Origin: Singulisphaera sp. GP187
Lineage (GTDB): Bacteria > Planctomycetota > Phycisphaerae > Phycisphaerales > SM1A02
Assembly (NCBI GenBank): GCA_945869475.1
Contig: CAMBOV010000002.1
Location: 141,498-205,497, forward strand
Direction of reading: 5' to 3'
Length of the DNA stretch: 64,000 nucleotides
A program made the translations under genes and the position numbers. The notes beneath the pieces are model-generated. The model did no database searches and was not told where the DNA came from. It saw only the letters and a program-made list of their open reading frames with translations. Below, one piece after another: positions 26,243 through 35,482 of this stretch (positions are counted from its first letter, which is position 1; each line of letters opens with the position of its first letter).

Positions 26243-27184
26243 ATGTTCGACGCAACAGAAACAAACCTTCCAATTCTCCTTTCGATCGACGACTCCGAGT
26301 TGATTCATCGACTCTTGCGAGCGCGTCTTCACAACGAGCGCGTACAACTTCACACCGCGAGCAGTTCGAAAGAGGGGCTTGAACTCGCGCGCAGACTGAA
26401 ACCAGACGTGATCCTTCTCGATCTCGACATGCCAGAGATGGATGGATTCGAGATCATCACACGCCTCAAGGACGATCCGGCGACACAGAATATCGCGGTG
26501 ATCTTTGTGAGCGCATCGAACGACACAGCGAACCGAGTGCGCGGACTCGACCTTGGCGCAGTCGACTTCATCGCGAAGCCATTTGATGTTGTTGAACTCA
26601 AGGCGCGACTGCGATCGGCACTGAGGGTGCAGCATCTCATCAAGATCCTTGCACAAAAGGCACAGATCGATGGGGCGAGCGGACTCTGGAACCGCACCTA
26701 CTTTGATAAGCGGCTCGAGGCGGAGGTCTCAGAGGCTCTTCGATACAACAAGCCACTCTCAATCATCGTTGTCGATCTCGACCGGTTCAAGTCGACAAAC
26801 GATCAGTTTGGCCATCTCTTTGGCGATCTTGTGATTGAGCGTTTCGCGACCATCATGAGTGGTGGACGCACCAGCGACGTTGTCTGTCGGTATGGTGGCG
26901 AAGAGTTCGGCATCATTCTTCCCCAAACGACAGCAGCCGAAGCAGCCGAGGTAGCCGAACGTTGGCGCAACAAACTCGCAGGCACCACATGGCAAGACCA
27001 CTCAGGCCTCGTGCTCACAGCAAGTTTTGGAATCTGTGATCTCGCGAGTCTCGAGGCTCCAAAGACACCGACCGCACTCTTCGCAGCAGCAGACAAAGCG
27101 ATGTACCAAGCGAAGAAGGATGGTCGCAACCGCGTCGAAGTCTGGCCGTCGAAGCGTCTTCCCATTCTCGTCACCGGATCCTAG
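26243..27184 (+). CDS. Response regulator diguanylate cyclase (REC-GGDEF)
   Basis: A 313-residue PleD-like regulator. The receiver domain (about 10-125) has acidic residues D16/D17, the phospho-acceptor D60 in LLDLDMPEMDG, and the conserved lysine in FIAKPFD. The GGDEF domain follows with the intact active site GGEEF near residue 216, and RTSD five residues before it is a canonical RxxD product-inhibition site. It should make cyclic di-GMP when phosphorylated and be inhibited by its product. It is paired with the HPt gene, and a PilZ receptor is encoded 2 kb downstream. Confidence 0.93.
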   Translation: MFDATETNLPILLSIDDSELIHRLLRARLHNERVQLHTASSSKEGLELARRLKPDVILLDLDMPEMDGFEIITRLKDDPATQNIAVIFVSASNDTANRVRGLDLGAVDFIAKPFDVVELKARLRSALRVQHLIKILAQKAQIDGASGLWNRTYFDKRLEAEVSEALRYNKPLSIIVVDLDRFKSTNDQFGHLFGDLVIERFATIMSGGRTSDVVCRYGGEEFGIILPQTTAAEAAEVAERWRNKLAGTTWQDHSGLVLTASFGICDLASLEAPKTPTALFAAADKAMYQAKKDGRNRVEVWPSKRLPILVTGS

Positions 27185-27188
27185 AAAC

Positions 27189-27194
27189 TAGGCT
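27189..27194 (+). promoter_or_regulatory. TANNNT box of recO
   Basis: TAGGCT ends 8 nt before the recO ATG and lies just after the stop of the cyclase gene. Predicts a leaderless recO transcript. Confidence 0.4.
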
Positions 27195-27202
27195 GCGCTG
27201 CG

Positions 27203-27973
27203 ATGACAGCGTGCGACGACGAAGCGGTTTGTATCCGCCACTGGGATTATTCCGAGACGAGCCAGACGGTTGGGTTGTTCTCGAGAAATCACGGACTCAT
27301 CCGAGCAATCGCCAAGGGATCACGCCGAGAACGCGCTGGTTTTTCGGGTGGCGTCGACCTGCTCACGCACGCAGATTTTTCAATGACACTCAAGCCAGCA
27401 AGCGACCTTGCGACGTTGGTGCACTGGTCCCTTCGCGAAAACTTTCCACTCATTCGCACAGATATGCACGCGAACAAGATCGGTTACTTCGCAGCTGACT
27501 TGGTTGGAAGGGTGCTCGAGGGGGGCGATCCTCACCCAAATGTCTTTGGAGCACTCCTCGCACTCCTTCGCACGATCGGTCGGAGCAACGACGAGGAAGG
27601 CGTCCACAGCACACCAACAGCGGCGTTGAACGTCTGCGCACTCATCGACTTTCAGTGGATCCTCTTGCGAGAGGCTGGATATCAGCCAATTCTCGGAGCG
27701 ATTTTAGAGGGTGCGGATGTCACACACTTCGACCCACGCGAGGGTGGGCGGGTGAGTGCGACGCCAACTCCGACGACATGGAGGGTGCGAACAAGCACAA
27801 TCACAGCGCTCCAACGCGTGAAAGATCACCAGGGCGACGCGCTGCTTTTGATCGATCCAGAAGATGCGAATCGCGCGAATAGACTTCTCGCCGCGTACGT
27901 GCGAGAGGTGATCGGGGAGGAACCCTTCACTATGCGTCGGCTCTTTGGTGTGCTCCCGAAGCCGAGCGCATGA
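27203..27973 (+). CDS. recO: DNA repair protein RecO
   Basis: A 256-residue recombination mediator that helps load RecA on SSB-coated single-stranded DNA. The N-terminal OB-fold shows the family pattern (SETSQTVGLFSRNHGLIRAI, then AKGSRR and FSGG), followed by the helical domain with LIDFQWILLREAGYQP. The zinc cysteines present in some RecO proteins are absent, which is common. It is separated from the cyclase gene by 18 bp and has its own TANNNT box. Confidence 0.9.
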   Translation: MTACDDEAVCIRHWDYSETSQTVGLFSRNHGLIRAIAKGSRRERAGFSGGVDLLTHADFSMTLKPASDLATLVHWSLRENFPLIRTDMHANKIGYFAADLVGRVLEGGDPHPNVFGALLALLRTIGRSNDEEGVHSTPTAALNVCALIDFQWILLREAGYQPILGAILEGADVTHFDPREGGRVSATPTPTTWRVRTSTITALQRVKDHQGDALLLIDPEDANRANRLLAAYVREVIGEEPFTMRRLFGVLPKPSA

Positions 27974-28005
27974 GTGTTATAGGAGCCCCACCCAATCCAC
28001 ACCCG

Positions 28006-28011
28006 TAGACT
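28006..28011 (+). promoter_or_regulatory. TANNNT box of M16 peptidase gene
   Basis: TAGACT ends 6 nt before the GTG start at 28018. No ribosome binding site is evident, so a leaderless transcript starting with GTG is predicted. Confidence 0.4.
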
Positions 28012-28017
28012 CAAGGT

Positions 28018-29265
28018 GTGAAGACAACATATCGAGAGACACAACTTCCAAACGGTTTGCGCATCGCAGCAGAGTGTGCACCAGACGCAGCGAGTGCGGC
28101 CGTTGGACTCTTTGTCGCGACAGGCGCACGCGACGAGCCCAAAGAACTCATGGGCGTGAGCCACTTTCTCGAGCACATGATGTTCAAGGGCTCTCTCACC
28201 AGGCCTGCAAGTGAAGTGAACGAGGCGTTCGACCGAATCGGAGCACGAAACAACGCATTTACCTCACACGAGATGACGGCGTACCACGCGCATGTGCTTC
28301 CAGAGCATCGCGCAGAGTCACTTGCACTTGTCTGCGACCTCTTGCGCCCCGCACTTCGCGAAGAGGACTTCCAACAAGAACGCAATGTGATTCTCGAAGA
28401 GATCGCGATGTATGAGGACAACCCATTCTGGGTTCTCTACGAGCGGGCACTCGAGACCTATTTCAAAGATCATCCACTTGGATTTCGAGTGCTCGGCACG
28501 AAAGAATCTGTGGGGGCACTCACGCGCGAGCAGATGCAGGACTACTTCACACAGCGATACTCACCCGCAAACACAGTGCTCGTTGCAGCTGGCAATGTCA
28601 ACTTTGACGCGCTTGTCGAACAGGCTTCGCGCGAGACAGCAGGATGGACATCAACGAGCGTCAAGCGTGCGTATCCAGCGTGGCAGCCCAATCCAGGAAC
28701 GATCACCATCGAGATCGAAAAGGCAACACGGGGGTACATGGTCTTACTCTGGCCAGCACCAGCACAGAGCGATCCCAGGCGGTATGCCGCAATGCTCTGC
28801 GCGCAGGTGATCGGAGATGCTGATGGATCGCGCTTGCACTGGGCACTCGTCGAGACGGGGCTTGCCGTGCACGCAGCTGTCGGCTTTCAGGGGCGCGACG
28901 GATGCGGAGAGTGCGTCGCCTCAATTGTGTGTGCGACCGAAGACCTCGACAAAGCTGAATCGATCGTGCGCAGTGAATGTAAGAAACTGAGCGACTCACT
29001 CACCGAAGACGACCTCCTGCGGGCGCGCGCAAAGATCGCGACAGCGGTCGCGATGGCGGGCGAGAGTCCATCTGGTCGAATGCAGCGCCTCGGAAGCATG
29101 TTGACATCGATCGGTGTGTTCAGTCCCCTCGAAGCAGAACTCGAAAAGATCAACGCGCTCTCACTCGAAGATCTTCGTACGCACTTGCGAGAGTTTCCTT
29201 ATGAGCCAGTCGTCGTCGCGCGAGCGGTCCCGCCATCAGAGAAGGCGGCGCTAGAGAAGACGTAA
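28018..29265 (+). CDS. M16-family zinc peptidase, catalytic type
   Basis: A 415-residue insulinase/processing-peptidase-type protein. The inverted zinc motif HFLEH lies at residues 49-53, with the further glutamate in VILEEIAMYEDN near 130. The two halves of the M16 fold are both present. Bacterial two-subunit M16 enzymes pair a catalytic with a non-catalytic protein; the likely partner is encoded 9 kb away at 38597. Starts with GTG. Its 3' end overlaps the convergent PilZ gene by 15 bp. Confidence 0.88.
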   Translation: MKTTYRETQLPNGLRIAAECAPDAASAAVGLFVATGARDEPKELMGVSHFLEHMMFKGSLTRPASEVNEAFDRIGARNNAFTSHEMTAYHAHVLPEHRAESLALVCDLLRPALREEDFQQERNVILEEIAMYEDNPFWVLYERALETYFKDHPLGFRVLGTKESVGALTREQMQDYFTQRYSPANTVLVAAGNVNFDALVEQASRETAGWTSTSVKRAYPAWQPNPGTITIEIEKATRGYMVLLWPAPAQSDPRRYAAMLCAQVIGDADGSRLHWALVETGLAVHAAVGFQGRDGCGECVASIVCATEDLDKAESIVRSECKKLSDSLTEDDLLRARAKIATAVAMAGESPSGRMQRLGSMLTSIGVFSPLEAELEKINALSLEDLRTHLREFPYEPVVVARAVPPSEKAALEKT

Positions 29266-29592
29266 CCCAGCTTCCCACTCATCGATGCGTCCAGACTCGT
29301 CGCGTACCCCGCGGCACCAAGTAATCACAGCTGCCTGATCGAAAGCGATTGAGCCAGCTTGAAAGATCGCGCGTCCGGTCATCCCCTCAGGAAGGACAGT
29401 CGTCGAGCGAATGCGCAGCCCGCTCTCAGAGAGATCGAGACCCTCATAGGAGTGTGTGATGAGTGGAGAGTGATGCCAACGAATGGCAACCGGACAGGAA
29501 ATCGGACGACGACCATTGTCACGCCGCTCATCAGCGAGTGCTTGCTCAGCAGCCCGCCGCAGAACCGCACGAAGTGATTCAGTTGTTGTCAT
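29251..29592 (-). CDS. PilZ-domain cyclic-di-GMP receptor
   Basis: A 113-residue protein with an arginine-rich start (DERRDNGRRPISC, about 21-33) and the second PilZ motif LDLSESGLRIR (about 51-61), the two elements that bind cyclic di-GMP. No other domain. It probably acts as an adaptor, and the REC-GGDEF cyclase is encoded 2 kb away. The ATG has GGAGAGG upstream. The 134-bp upstream spacer (29593-29726) holds a CTCTGC/GCAGAG inverted repeat around a CACGTG centre. Confidence 0.8.
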   Translation of the reverse strand: MTTTESLRAVLRRAAEQALADERRDNGRRPISCPVAIRWHHSPLITHSYEGLDLSESGLRIRSTTVLPEGMTGRAIFQAGSIAFDQAAVITWCRGVRDESGRIDEWEAGLRLL

Positions 29593-29726
29593 GTCGTGAC
29601 CCTCTCCAGTTCAAAGCAGACAGACCAAACACTCATCATCACCTCTGCGCACGTGCAGAGTGACACCTCTCAACCTGTTATATGCAGGGTCAAGATGCAA
29701 AATGAGATCAGTCGATTTTAGAAATT

Positions 29727-30767
29727 TCAGAGAGAGTGTGCCGGTGGCTCTTCGAGCCGAAGTGCTTGTTCTTCAGCGTGATACGAACTTCTCACCATTG
29801 GTCCACTTTCGCAGACGCGAAATCCACGAGCGAGGGCCTCAACTTTGAAGCGATTGAAAGTCTCTGGATGCACCCACCTGTCAATGGGCAGGTGATTGCG
29901 GGTCGGTTGGAGGTATTGGCCAATCGTGATGACGTCGGCGCGCGATGCGGTTTGAATGTCGTCGAGAACCTCGAGTACCTCGTCGTCGCGCTCACCGATC
30001 CCCACCATGATGCCCGTCTTCGTGACAAGTCCAGACGCTTTGAAGATCGAGAGCACATCGAGACTGCGCTCGTACTTGGCTTGTGGTCGCACGGCGGCGT
30101 GCATCCGGCGAACAGTCTCAAGGTTGTGGCTGATGATTTCGGGACGCGCGTCACACACAACCTGAATCGCAGCGCGATCACCACAGAAATCACCAACAAG
30201 TACCTCAACACTCATCTTCGGACAGGCCTCATGCACTCGGTGAATCGTCTCGGCCCAGATCGCTGCGCCACCATCTGGAAGTTCATCCCGATTCACACTC
30301 GTGATGACAACATGCTTCAGTCCAAGCAATTTCAAACTCGCAGCAACACGCCGAGGTTCATCGAGATCAAGCAGTGGTGGACGCCCCGTCTTGACATTAC
30401 AGAATCCGCACGAGCGCGTGCACGTATCGCCGAGGATCATGATGGTGGCAGTGCCACGGCTCCAACACTCACCCATGTTTGGGCAACTGGCCTCTTGGCA
30501 AACCGTGTGCAGCTTGTGCTCATCGATGATCGACTTGAGCCGCAGATAACCCTCGCCGCCCGGCATCTTCGCCCGCAACCACTCAGGCTTTCGTCGGATG
30601 CCGAGTTGCTGCACACTCTCAGCGCCATCCTGTGTACGGTTGTTGAGAACTTGATCGCTCAAACTGAACGCAGCACTGCCCGTTGAGCGAAGCGTGTCTC
30701 CTCCGAGAGCCCGCGGATGGCGGGCGAGTGTGCGCGAGAGAGCATTTTCGTCAGATCGATGAATCAC
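29727..30767 (-). CDS. lipA: Lipoyl synthase
   Basis: A radical-SAM enzyme that inserts sulfur into protein-bound octanoate. Both iron-sulfur motifs are intact: the auxiliary cluster CQEASCPNMGEC and the SAM cluster CTRSCGFC, followed by TGRPPLLD. The GTG at 30767 gives a long N-terminus of about 58 residues before RKPEWLRAKMP; an internal GTG about 50 codons later would give a more typical length, so the start is uncertain. It lies 9 bp after the lipoprotein gene. lipB is not seen here. Confidence 0.94.
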   Translation of the reverse strand: MIHRSDENALSRTLARHPRALGGDTLRSTGSAAFSLSDQVLNNRTQDGAESVQQLGIRRKPEWLRAKMPGGEGYLRLKSIIDEHKLHTVCQEASCPNMGECWSRGTATIMILGDTCTRSCGFCNVKTGRPPLLDLDEPRRVAASLKLLGLKHVVITSVNRDELPDGGAAIWAETIHRVHEACPKMSVEVLVGDFCGDRAAIQVVCDARPEIISHNLETVRRMHAAVRPQAKYERSLDVLSIFKASGLVTKTGIMVGIGERDDEVLEVLDDIQTASRADVITIGQYLQPTRNHLPIDRWVHPETFNRFKVEALARGFRVCESGPMVRSSYHAEEQALRLEEPPAHSL

Positions 30768-30776
30768 GATATGAGT

Positions 30777-31514
30777 CTAGGGAGCAGCAGGCTGCGGCAA
30801 AAGCAATACAGGCGCCACAAAGAGTCGGTCAGGGTTCAACACAAGTCGCTGTTCATCACTCATCGAGACGGTCATCGTGCCTGCAACAACCTCGAACGAT
30901 CCGAGCGAGATCGGAACACCATCGACTCCGCCAGTCTTAATGCCACTCTCAGCGGTCCAGGTCCACCGTCCATCCTCGACCTTTCCACTCTTCCACGTGC
31001 GCATCCGGCCATCAGCAAGAAAGAGGATCGCATCGGCCTCAACAAATCCAGCAGTCGACTGCGCAGTGTCGATGTGCCACTTTCCACAGAGCGCGGCAGC
31101 AGCGCGGTTGACGGGCACTGCTTTGCGAACTCCACCAAGGCGCGCAGGCTTCTTTCCAGCAGGATCACGTGAGGGCATTGATGTGCGCCGCGCAGTTGTG
31201 CCATCCGTTGCAGCAGCGGTTCCATCATCTGCGGTGGTGGCCGCACCTGCCGCATCCTTCTCGGTGGGTTGTGTTGATTCGGGTCGCGTCGGCGCAGCGA
31301 GGAATCGTCGCTCAGGTACAACCTCTGACTCGGTGTAGAACGGGACGATCGCATCCTCATCATGGGCTGTGACGGTCGCCACGATCGGCGCCTCTGCTTC
31401 AACAGGTTGTTCGAGCGACGGGTCAACGGCCTTTGGAGCGCAACCACCAGTCACAACCAGCGCGACCGTGAGAACGAGATGAGCCATCAAAGAGAGAGAT
31501 CGCATGCGTGACAC
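30777..31514 (-). CDS. Predicted lipoprotein, unknown function
   Basis: A 245-residue protein with a signal peptide and lipobox (VTGGC, cysteine near 25). A low-complexity Ala/Thr/Pro-rich linker covers about 40-125. The C-terminal domain (CGKWHIDTAQSTAGF; LFLADGRMRTWKSGK; GRWTWTAE) looks like a small beta-sandwich, lipocalin-like in pattern. It lies between the M48 peptidase and lipA on the same strand, with 9-bp gaps on both sides, so it belongs to the lemA-M48-lipoprotein-lipA unit. Confidence 0.7.
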   Translation of the reverse strand: MSRMRSLSLMAHLVLTVALVVTGGCAPKAVDPSLEQPVEAEAPIVATVTAHDEDAIVPFYTESEVVPERRFLAAPTRPESTQPTEKDAAGAATTADDGTAAATDGTTARRTSMPSRDPAGKKPARLGGVRKAVPVNRAAAALCGKWHIDTAQSTAGFVEADAILFLADGRMRTWKSGKVEDGRWTWTAESGIKTGGVDGVPISLGSFEVVAGTMTVSMSDEQRLVLNPDRLFVAPVLLLPQPAAP

Positions 31515-31523
31515 ACCACTACG

Positions 31524-33296
31524 TTAGGTGATCGCCGGCAGTGGGATCGCCAACCGTTCCGAAATCACGCGCAACAACAGGTACTCGCGAGCGAACGTTT
31601 GGTGGTCGGTAGCGACACATACAAGTGCCGCGACCAGCAAAATCCCAGCCGCAGATGGGCGCAAGGTCTCGAGCAGATCAAGGTCGGCGGCGATCGAGTC
31701 GAGCGTGCGCTCCGATCGATTAGGGAGCGCACACCGTGGTAGTTTGGCCTCGCTCAACGCACGATGCAGAGCGACTTCTGCACCACCATCATCATCGTGA
31801 CCCTGCAATGCAAGCAACCCGAGGATGCGCTGCGCATTCACAGTGACGTCACCGAGCGATGCGCGGCGCGCCGGTAGTTTGTGTCCACGACGAACAGCCA
31901 TCGGCAACTCAACGCGCATCCGCAAGACTTGCGTGATCGTCCACTCAAGCAGATCGATCGTGCCATCGACGCGAATCGAATCTGAGAGAAGTGTTCGAAA
32001 CTCTTTGTACTCACTGTTCGGTTGTGTCACGAGTGTCGCGCACGCCCTGTCGACGAGTTCAAGTCGATTCTCGATGGTGAATGACCGCACCTCACTCTCG
32101 AGTCGCGAGAAGTCGTGCGAGAGCGCCGGCGCGCGCGCCTCGATCAACGATCGTTGAAGTGAAGCTTTCGTCGCATCTTCAGATTGAGCACAGAGCAACA
32201 CAAGCGCCTGGGCCTCATGCAGATCATGAATCGCTGCATCGAGTGGAGCGCTCTGCGAAGCGTGCAGCCCTACAACATGGGCGAGTCCGGCCGCGGGGAT
32301 CGATCCAACCGAGGCGACACTCCGCGCAACGGTCGACACGGCAGGCTCGGCGAGAACACCAGCAGCCATCGTTCGAATGCGTTCGATGCGCGCCAAAAGC
32401 GGCGGGTGAGAGGCAAAGAGTGTGTTCACTCCCTCAGTGAAGAGCATGTGGTTGAATTGGCTCGCTTGGGGGTGTTGCATTGCGCTCGTTGATTGCTGCA
32501 CGATTTTTTGAAGAGCGCCTCCGATTCCAGCCGGGTTGCGCGTGTACTGCACCGCGCTGGCATCGGCGAGAAATTCACGCTGACGACTGATCGCCGCCTG
32601 CATCAACCGTCCAAAAAAGGTGCCGATGCAACCGATGACCACAAAAGCAAGTCCAACGACTGCGATCCCAGCCGTCGCCTTTCCATCGGAACGACGCGAG
32701 GTGCGCGGCGCATACATCGTTGTGCGCAAGATGAAATAGCCGATGTATCCCACCGCCATCACCGAAAAGATCGCAGCGATCGCACGCATGTTGATGCGCA
32801 TGTCTCCGTGAAAGATGTGGCTGAACTCATGAGCCATCACCCCTTGCAACTCATCGCGCGACAGCGTTTCGATCGCGCCGCGCGAGACGCCGATGGCAGC
32901 ATTCGATGGCAGTGTTCCGGCCGCGAAAGCGTTGATGCACTCTTCATCGAGCACGTAGACAGGCGGAATGGGCATCCCACTGGCGATCGCCATCTCTTCG
33001 ACAATATTGAGCACCTTGCGCTCGTTGGAGTCGCGAGTCGCAGGGCTGATACGTGTTCCACCAAGCGACTCGGCGACGACCGATCCACCAGAGCCGAGCG
33101 AAGAAAGCTTGAAGAAGAATGGGATCGCAATCATCAAGACGCTGAGACCGATCGCGAGCGGCACCGAATCTGGAACCAGCATCGACATCACGAGAGTGAT
33201 CGCGGCGGTCAACCCACATGCGCCAAATAAAAAGAGCACCACAAGCCACAGTGTGGCGCTCTGCGCACGGTCTTGATGTTCAAAAAAGCTTGCCAT
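31524..33296 (-). CDS. HtpX-like M48 membrane metallopeptidase
   Basis: A 590-residue protein. Two transmembrane segments (about 15-40 and 45-62) precede the zinc-peptidase domain with HEFSH at 156-160 and further membrane segments near 180 and 220. The C-terminal 300 residues are helical and much longer than in classic HtpX (about 290 residues), so this is the extended form. HtpX-type enzymes degrade damaged membrane proteins. lemA lies 38 bp upstream; the lemA-M48 pairing occurs in other bacteria. Confidence 0.88.
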   Translation of the reverse strand: MASFFEHQDRAQSATLWLVVLFLFGACGLTAAITLVMSMLVPDSVPLAIGLSVLMIAIPFFFKLSSLGSGGSVVAESLGGTRISPATRDSNERKVLNIVEEMAIASGMPIPPVYVLDEECINAFAAGTLPSNAAIGVSRGAIETLSRDELQGVMAHEFSHIFHGDMRINMRAIAAIFSVMAVGYIGYFILRTTMYAPRTSRRSDGKATAGIAVVGLAFVVIGCIGTFFGRLMQAAISRQREFLADASAVQYTRNPAGIGGALQKIVQQSTSAMQHPQASQFNHMLFTEGVNTLFASHPPLLARIERIRTMAAGVLAEPAVSTVARSVASVGSIPAAGLAHVVGLHASQSAPLDAAIHDLHEAQALVLLCAQSEDATKASLQRSLIEARAPALSHDFSRLESEVRSFTIENRLELVDRACATLVTQPNSEYKEFRTLLSDSIRVDGTIDLLEWTITQVLRMRVELPMAVRRGHKLPARRASLGDVTVNAQRILGLLALQGHDDDGGAEVALHRALSEAKLPRCALPNRSERTLDSIAADLDLLETLRPSAAGILLVAALVCVATDHQTFAREYLLLRVISERLAIPLPAIT

Positions 33297-33334
33297 CGTG
33301 TCAGCGTGTCATCTTGCTTGCGGCATCAAATGAA

Positions 33335-33922
33335 TCAGAATTTTACTTCAGGCAGAAGGCGGCTCGCCACCTCAGCCTCGAACAAGGTCATCGCGAGAAA
33401 TCCAAAGAGCGATGCAACCACACTCGACGGAAAGACCGCGACCTGGGTGTTGAAGGTCATAACACTGTCGTTGTACGCCTGTCGCGCGAAGGCGATTCGA
33501 TTCTCGGTCGAGGACAACTCTTCCTGCAGACTCAACACATTCGCACTCGCCTTGAGATCGGGATAGTTCTCAATGGAAATAGTCAAGCGCATCAAGAGTT
33601 GATCGAGTGCACCGCTTGCACCAGCAACAGCACGAATGGCGACGGCGTCTCGTGGGCTTGCGCCAAGAGCACTCAATCCAGCGACAGCCGAATTGCGCGC
33701 GACGATCACCGCTTCGAGCGTCTGACGTTCGTGCGCCATGTATCCCTTGACAGCTTCAACAAGATTTGGGATCAGTTCGCATCTGCGTTTGAGTTGCACA
33801 TCGATTTGGCTCAGGCTGTTGCCCGCGCGAATGCGTCCTCGGGCGAGTCGGTTGTAGGCGCCCACGATCCACAGTCCCAGAACAAGCAGCACCACAACGA
33901 GAATGGCAATGAGGTAATCCAC
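33335..33922 (-). CDS. lemA: LemA family protein
   Basis: A 195-residue protein with one N-terminal membrane segment (YLIAILVVVLLVLGLW) and a long helical domain. The LemA signature is clear: YNRLARGRIRAGNSLSQIDV, LKRRCELIPNLVEAVKGY, and ENYPDLKASANVLSLQEEL. I chose the GTG at 33922 (GTG GAT TAC), which has a TATTCT box 6 nt upstream. An open frame extends much farther, antisense to the helicase gene, and is not credible. Divergent from the DEAD-box gene with only 36 bp between. Confidence 0.9.
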   Translation of the reverse strand: MDYLIAILVVVLLVLGLWIVGAYNRLARGRIRAGNSLSQIDVQLKRRCELIPNLVEAVKGYMAHERQTLEAVIVARNSAVAGLSALGASPRDAVAIRAVAGASGALDQLLMRLTISIENYPDLKASANVLSLQEELSSTENRIAFARQAYNDSVMTFNTQVAVFPSSVVASLFGFLAMTLFEAEVASRLLPEVKF

Positions 33923-33928
33923 GCCCAA

Positions 33929-33949
33929 AGAATAGGGCGGCACTACTCT
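33929..33949. promoter_or_regulatory. Divergent TANNNT boxes, lemA / DEAD-box helicase
   Basis: Minus-strand TATTCT (33929-33934) ends 6 nt before the lemA GTG. Plus-strand TACTCT (33944-33949) ends 9 nt before the helicase GTG. The two promoters must overlap, since each -35 region would fall on the other's start, so the two genes may be expressed in competition. Confidence 0.45.
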
Positions 33950-33958
33950 TGCGTTGAA

Positions 33959-35482
33959 GTGACCGAACAGCAAGCAACCAGCACCATTCCCGCCGCCGTA
34001 GAGCAAAGCCTCGCACGACTTGGTTTCGCGACCCCCACCGAGATTCAGGTCGCAATGCACACCCCGATTCTCGAGGGCAAAGATGTTCTTGCGCTCGCTC
34101 CAACCGGAAGCGGCAAGACGCTCGGGTTTGGGATTCCGATGATCGTCAATCTGCTGCGCAACGCCCCCAAGGCCAAGCGGGGCACAGGTGGCAGTAAGTA
34201 CGTCGAGCCCTGCGAGCGATTGCGCGCGATCGTCATCTCGCCAACCCGCGAGTTGGCTCAACAGGTGGCCAGTGACATTGCGTCGGTCGCCAAGGGCGGG
34301 GTCTTGCGAATCGCTTCGGTCTATGGCAAGAGTCCATCAGCTCCGCAACGCGCAGAGATTCGAGCAGGACTCGATCTTCTCGTGGGCACACCAGGGCGAC
34401 TGCGCGAGTTTCTCGACGATGGCACACTGACATTCGCCAACGTGCGCACGGTCGTGATCGATGAGGCTGACCGGATGGCCGACATGGGATTCCTCCCCCA
34501 GATCGAACAGTTGCTCAGCACGATCCCATCGCCGCGCCAAGTCATCTGCATGAGCGCGACGCTGCCTGCGACGATCGAGGCGCGCGTTCGATCGTTGTTG
34601 CGCGATCCTGTGATGGCTGAGGTCGGCAGTCGAAACGCTCCTGCGAGTCGCGCAAACAAGCACTATCAAGTGGCCGACGATGACAAGGTCGCGCTCTTGC
34701 TCGCACTCTTGCGAGATGGTCATCGACGGGGTGTTGCGGTCTACGTTCGAACCCGCCGTCGCGCTGGATGGGTCGCGCAGGCACTGCGACGCAACGAAAT
34801 CACCGTTTCGCTTTTGCATGGTGATCGCTCGCAACGCTCGCGAAATGAAGCGCTCGCAGCCTTCGCCGAGGGCGATTGCGATGTGCTTGTGGCAACAGAT
34901 GTTGCGGCACGCGGATTGCATGTTCCACGCATCAAGACGGTCATCAACTACGACGTTCCACTCATGCCAGAAGACTTTGTGCACCGTATTGGTCGCGCCG
35001 GTCACGGTGGAGGGATGGCCGAGAGTTTCACATTCGTCGACGCGCTTGAAGAGAGGGCGTGGGCGCGCGTAAACGAACTCGTCGGCACAGCGATCCAACC
35101 AGCTGCAGCGATCGACTTCGAGAAGTTCAAGCGGCGCGTCGAACCCTCGCTCGAAGAGCGCACGGCAGCGCAACTCGCCTGGCGACCGAGCGGCATTGGA
35201 GCACCCAGGTCTGCACCGACGGCGACACCCTTTGTCAAGGGCGCTGGACGCACATCCAAGAAGACCACGACCAAAAAACTCTCGCCCAAGGCACGAGCGA
35301 AGGCGACGAGCGAGAAGAAGTTGATGCTCGCGCTCGAACGTGGAAAGACCAAAAAACTCTTCTCGGTCAGTGGAAAACTTCTCACGACTCGCGAGATTCG
35401 AAAGAAGCGCGAACGATCTGCTCCGCTCAAGCGAGAGAATCGTCCAGGTGGCGGAATCCGCCGCTCGGGACCTAGCGCGTGA
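33959..35482 (+). CDS. DEAD-box ATP-dependent RNA helicase
   Basis: A 507-residue RNA helicase. Motifs in order: Q motif (FATPTEIQ), I (APTGSGKT), Ia (PTRELAQQ), Ib (GTPGR), II (DEAD), III (SAT), V (ATDVAARGLHVP) and VI (HRIGRAGHGG, a variant of HRIGRTGRGG). A basic Lys/Arg-rich C-terminal tail of about 100 residues probably binds RNA, as in RhlE-type helicases. The GTG at 33959 is the first sensible start, with TACTCT 9 nt upstream. A membrane-protein gene overlaps its stop (GTGA). Confidence 0.92.
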   Translation: MTEQQATSTIPAAVEQSLARLGFATPTEIQVAMHTPILEGKDVLALAPTGSGKTLGFGIPMIVNLLRNAPKAKRGTGGSKYVEPCERLRAIVISPTRELAQQVASDIASVAKGGVLRIASVYGKSPSAPQRAEIRAGLDLLVGTPGRLREFLDDGTLTFANVRTVVIDEADRMADMGFLPQIEQLLSTIPSPRQVICMSATLPATIEARVRSLLRDPVMAEVGSRNAPASRANKHYQVADDDKVALLLALLRDGHRRGVAVYVRTRRRAGWVAQALRRNEITVSLLHGDRSQRSRNEALAAFAEGDCDVLVATDVAARGLHVPRIKTVINYDVPLMPEDFVHRIGRAGHGGGMAESFTFVDALEERAWARVNELVGTAIQPAAAIDFEKFKRRVEPSLEERTAAQLAWRPSGIGAPRSAPTATPFVKGAGRTSKKTTTKKLSPKARAKATSEKKLMLALERGKTKKLFSVSGKLLTTREIRKKRERSAPLKRENRPGGGIRRSGPSA

